Assembly: GCF_013365535.1 (NCBI RefSeq) | Contig: NZ_CP053590.1 | Location: 164,001 to 228,000, forward strand | DNA length: 64,000 nucleotides | From: Aquimarina sp. TRL1 | GTDB lineage: Bacteria > Bacteroidota > Bacteroidia > Flavobacteriales > Flavobacteriaceae | Direction of reading: 5' to 3' | Shown: in pieces, positions 61,667-64,000 of the stretch | Layout: every line of letters starts with the position of its first letter | Numbering within the stretch: position 1 is the stretch's first letter | Made by a program: the position numbers and the translations under genes | Notes under the pieces: model-generated | Seen by the model: only the letters and a program-made list of their open reading frames with translations | Told to the model about the DNA's origin: nothing | Database searches by the model: none

Positions 61667-62209
61667 TTATCTATTAAGGTTTCCTTCGAACTCAGCATTT
61701 AATGCGGTTAATATGGTTTCCGTCAGATCAGCCGTGGTTTCTCCATACATAATAGTTCCACTTCCTGTTGCCCCAAAGATGATGGTATGCTTATGTTTTT
61801 TTCCATATTCTTTGACAAAATCATTAATATCATTGATAACCGTTTGAGTCATTTTTTGATCTTCCTCCTGCAATTGCTTCTGAACGGCTTGCTGATAATT
61901 ACTGAGTTGTTGTTGTTTAGTACTTAGTAATTGCTGCTTTAATGTGATTTCTTTTTTGGTCATACTACTTCGTTCCTTTTCGTACCCCTTTAAATCTTTT
62001 TGCCAATCGGCTATCAAACTATCGACATTGGCTTTCATCGTAGCAGCTTTTTTATCAAAAGCAGCTTTCTCAATACTGGTTCGCTTGTATCCATCTAACA
62101 ATTTATTGACATCTACATAGACCAGCTCTGTTGTCGTCATCGAAAAGAAAAAAGAAGCAACAGCTGCAACTAATGCCAGTATTGCAATAGGTAAGGCAAG
62201 TTTATTCAT
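61667..62209 (-). CDS. OmpH/Skp-like periplasmic coiled-coil protein
   Basis: A 180-residue protein. A hydrophobic N-terminal segment (about 4-26, LPIAILALVAAVASFFF) acts as signal or anchor. YVDVNKLLDGYKRTSIEKAA resembles the OmpH/Skp start, followed by a long Lys/Gln-rich coiled coil (about 60-140) and IIFGATGSGTIMYGETTADL and LTETILTALN at the end, the usual OmpH ending. The family chaperones outer-membrane proteins. It is the first gene after a promoter at 62289-62296, which suggests a chaperone dedicated to the downstream secreted giants. Confidence 0.85.
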   Translation of the reverse strand: MNKLALPIAILALVAAVASFFFSMTTTELVYVDVNKLLDGYKRTSIEKAAFDKKAATMKANVDSLIADWQKDLKGYEKERSSMTKKEITLKQQLLSTKQQQLSNYQQAVQKQLQEEDQKMTQTVINDINDFVKEYGKKHKHTIIFGATGSGTIMYGETTADLTETILTALNAEFEGNLNR

Positions 62210-62288
62210 TGTTATGATTAGTTATTTTTTGTTTCCTCATACGATGGTTATCAAGTAAATCTGGATAACCTACACCTTTTATAGAAGG

Positions 62289-62296
62289 CAAAAATA
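62289..62296 (-). promoter_or_regulatory. -7 element (TATTTTTG) of the OmpH-SpvB-RHS operon
   Basis: On the minus strand TATTTTTGCC matches TAnnTTTG, 79 nt before the OmpH-like ATG. A hairpin GGTTATC-N11-GATAACC (62246-62270) lies in the leader. The rest of the 62210-62447 gap holds only a doubtful 26-codon frame. Confidence 0.45.
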
Positions 62297-62447
62297 AAAG
62301 ATGTAAGGGATTTCCCTGTTCTTTTTAAGTTGTTTTTCCTGTCTTTGCAGTAAATTGTTCACAAACACAACCTAACTCTCTCAAAAGCAAATTAATACCC
62401 TTCATAATTTTATATAACTCTTACTACAAAAATCTAATAAACGTGTA

Positions 62448-62966
62448 TTAATTAAGTCGTTGCAGCAGTACCTGACATTGTAGGTATTGTTTTCTGGTTC
62501 TGTAGTTTTTCTTTTTTATAAATCCGGCTGATACGATGTTTCCATAACTATAACGTTGTTCTAATTGATACAGAATATGCAGTAAGGAACGATAATCTCC
62601 TTCTAGTGTAAAATTATAGGTTGTTGTGGTCTTTTTAGATACTTCTTCTGTAAAAATATGAGGCTTCTCAAAAGTAGTGATACGTACCTGCGTACTATCT
62701 GACAGGCGATTGAGTGTCGCCAGAAGATTATTCTGTACAGAGTTTCCCGCTACGTTGTTTTTTTCCAGAATCTGATCCAGTTGTTTCTCCTTGGCTGCCA
62801 GAGCTGCAAGTTGTGCCGGGGCATTCTGATACTGTATTTTTTGCTCAGTTAGTTTGACCACCTCAGATCGCAGTGCCACGGTTTTGGAAAAACCATATTG
62901 ATACGCGATATATGCCAGTAGCAATAACCCTGTAATGAGGAGTCTGTTTTTAGTGCGTTGCGTCAT
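62448..62966 (-). CDS. PilO/GspM-like inner-membrane protein
   Basis: A 172-residue protein: one transmembrane helix near the N-terminus (about 8-26, LLITGLLLLAYIAYQYGFS), a coiled coil (about 30-75) and a ferredoxin-like periplasmic domain with VRITTFEKPHIF and YNFTLEGDYRSLLHILYQLE, typical of PilO/GspM. These proteins form the inner-membrane alignment platform of type IV pili and type II secretion. It overlaps the PilN/GspL-like gene by 17 nt. Confidence 0.75.
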   Translation of the reverse strand: MTQRTKNRLLITGLLLLAYIAYQYGFSKTVALRSEVVKLTEQKIQYQNAPAQLAALAAKEKQLDQILEKNNVAGNSVQNNLLATLNRLSDSTQVRITTFEKPHIFTEEVSKKTTTTYNFTLEGDYRSLLHILYQLEQRYSYGNIVSAGFIKKKNYRTRKQYLQCQVLLQRLN

Positions 62967-64000
62967 CTGTAAGATTTATAATTAGTTCAAAATCTGCGCT
63001 ATTTTTTTGTTGAACCCCATAGGATATAATGGTAGTTTTTCTTACAAAATCCAAGCCTTCAATTGCAGCAACCCAATTGGTAAAGTCCTGCTTATCAATT
63101 GCTGTTCCAGAAACACGGATTTCTCCCTGATCAATATGGATTGGTTTTCCAGGATGTATAGTTTTTCTAAGTGGCTGATACATGCATGTATTAAGCAATA
63201 CTGTACTGGGAATTCTATAGATAAGTTGATCCATAAAATATGAACTTTTAGAAAAGCCAGTCGCAAGAATACTCTTGACAATTGCTTCTTTATTGGCTAC
63301 TACTGTTTGTTGCTGTTTGATACTTTCCTGTTGATTCGTATATACTTGCAGGGTTTCCTGCAGGCTCTGCCATTGTTTGTAATTACTGTTAAACACAAAA
63401 AAATTGATTAGCAAAGACACTAACAGCACTCCAATTCCATATTGAGCAATTTTTTTGAACGTAGCTACTTCTTGATATACTCTGGTCAGATTTTTATTTC
63501 TATCCTCCAGGTTTCCCGTAATGGTAGCTGTTGCTGTAATAGCTCGGATAGCAGTAGCCAGTGGCAAGGTATGTGTACTGGGTACTCTAAGGCTTTCTAT
63601 CTCATAAGTTTCTACTACAGATGCTTCTTTTTCTGCTACAAATTCCACTTCCTTATTGCGAATACCAACTACTGCTGTTTGTGTATACAGCTGTGTATCC
63701 CCGCAATAGGGAGCCAAAACTCCGATATTAGTAACCCCCAAAGAGACATCCTCTATATAAATTCCCTGCACCCGGTACGCTCTAATAAGCTCTTCTACAT
63801 ACGCCTTCCTGCAGATGGCTATATAAGACTGGGTACCTGTTTGTAAAATCTGGTAATAAAAAGCGTCTAGATCCAGATTGGGATAGGTCGCTGCAATAAT
63901 CTCCGTATCCGTACCTGTCTGAGGGCTTTGTTTTAGTAATACCTCTTCTGTAGTCAGCGTCAGTCGTGCCTTTTTTACAGGGGGAGATACTGTTTTTAAT
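62950..64000 (-). CDS. PilN/GspL-like inner-membrane protein, 5' end beyond window edge
   Basis: A partial gene of at least 349 codons that continues past the right edge. The N-terminal region (before about the middle of the visible part) resembles the cytoplasmic actin-like half of GspL/PilM, including TGTQSYIAICRKAYVEELIR. A transmembrane helix follows (IAQYGIGVLLVSLLINFFVF), then a coiled coil, and a periplasmic ferredoxin-like domain ends in WVAAIEGLDFVRKTTIISYG and SADFELIINLT. The long cytoplasmic part plus the PilN-like end is the GspL layout. It is coupled to the PilO/GspM-like gene. Confidence 0.72.
   Translation of the reverse strand, partial: LKTVSPPVKKARLTLTTEEVLLKQSPQTGTDTEIIAATYPNLDLDAFYYQILQTGTQSYIAICRKAYVEELIRAYRVQGIYIEDVSLGVTNIGVLAPYCGDTQLYTQTAVVGIRNKEVEFVAEKEASVVETYEIESLRVPSTHTLPLATAIRAITATATITGNLEDRNKNLTRVYQEVATFKKIAQYGIGVLLVSLLINFFVFNSNYKQWQSLQETLQVYTNQQESIKQQQTVVANKEAIVKSILATGFSKSSYFMDQLIYRIPSTVLLNTCMYQPLRKTIHPGKPIHIDQGEIRVSGTAIDKQDFTNWVAAIEGLDFVRKTTIISYGVQQKNSADFELIINLTDDATH

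Noticed and set aside
62325..62405. 26-codon minus-strand frame (MKGINLLLRELG...) between the PilO-like and OmpH-like genes
   Set aside because: Short, without a good ribosome binding site; too weak to list as a gene.

Overview
The window is AT-rich chromosomal DNA from a member of the Bacteroidota, most likely a marine Flavobacteriaceae (Aquimarina-like is a guess). The reasons are the recurrent TAnnTTTG -7 promoter element, archaeal-type ProS, a cysteine-less 'zinc ribbon' protein of the Bacteroidota type, a type IX secretion type-B C-terminal domain, the FadL/OMPP1-like barrel, SusC-free housekeeping synteny and the order rsfS-ftsH-LUD-cdsA-psd-ACBP.

From 0 to 46 kb the window is mostly core genome. 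0-4.2 kb carries a minus-strand group: SulP permease, an Lgt paralogue, a multi-cluster radical SAM protein resembling tetraether-lipid synthases, and a small membrane protein cut by the window edge. 4.5-13.5 kb holds an M14 peptidase lipoprotein, NUDIX, pyrE, an SRPBCC protein, birA, rsfS, ftsH, a LUD protein, cdsA, psd and an acyl-CoA-binding protein. 13.9-29.2 kb holds valS, DUF1573, an aspartyl protease/PDZ protein, an aminotransferase, murB, an NqrM-like peptide, a sigma factor, lipA, gap, a hybrid histidine kinase, lpxK, a Nif3 protein and a coiled-coil protein. 29.4-33.9 kb is more accessory: a glycosyltransferase, a MarR regulator divergent from a D-threonine-aldolase-like/ornithine-cyclodeaminase-like pair with two candidate operators, and a lipoprotein. 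34-45.8 kb holds rpsT, two identical tRNA-Glu genes, proS, an Arg/Ser-rich lipoprotein, a FadL-like barrel, a T9SS cargo, folE, cysS, yidD, lgt and prfA.

From 46 to 64 kb the window becomes accessory. It has two unknown envelope genes, a surface protein with a phage-fibre-like ending, and a gene graveyard (truncated REP-associated transposase, 3' fragments of an HTH antitoxin and of a RelE/ParE toxin, each directly preceded by a copy of the same ~60-nt hairpin repeat). Then, all on the minus strand, comes a large locus: PilN/GspL-like and PilO/GspM-like proteins, an OmpH-like coiled coil, a lipoprotein, a 1673-residue SpvB/TcB-like protein, a 1526-residue RHS protein with an unrecognised C-terminal tail, and a 79-residue two-helix membrane protein abutting it. 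This looks like a two-part encapsulated (TcB/TcC-like) polymorphic toxin with its immunity gene, placed beside a type IV pilus/type II secretion-like inner-membrane module. It is my best candidate for an under-described system.

A separate family of short palindromic repeats (three good copies and one partial) is scattered through intergenic regions at 29.3, 40.7, 45.9 and 48.1 kb. All functional calls rest on reading motifs by eye; no database search was run.
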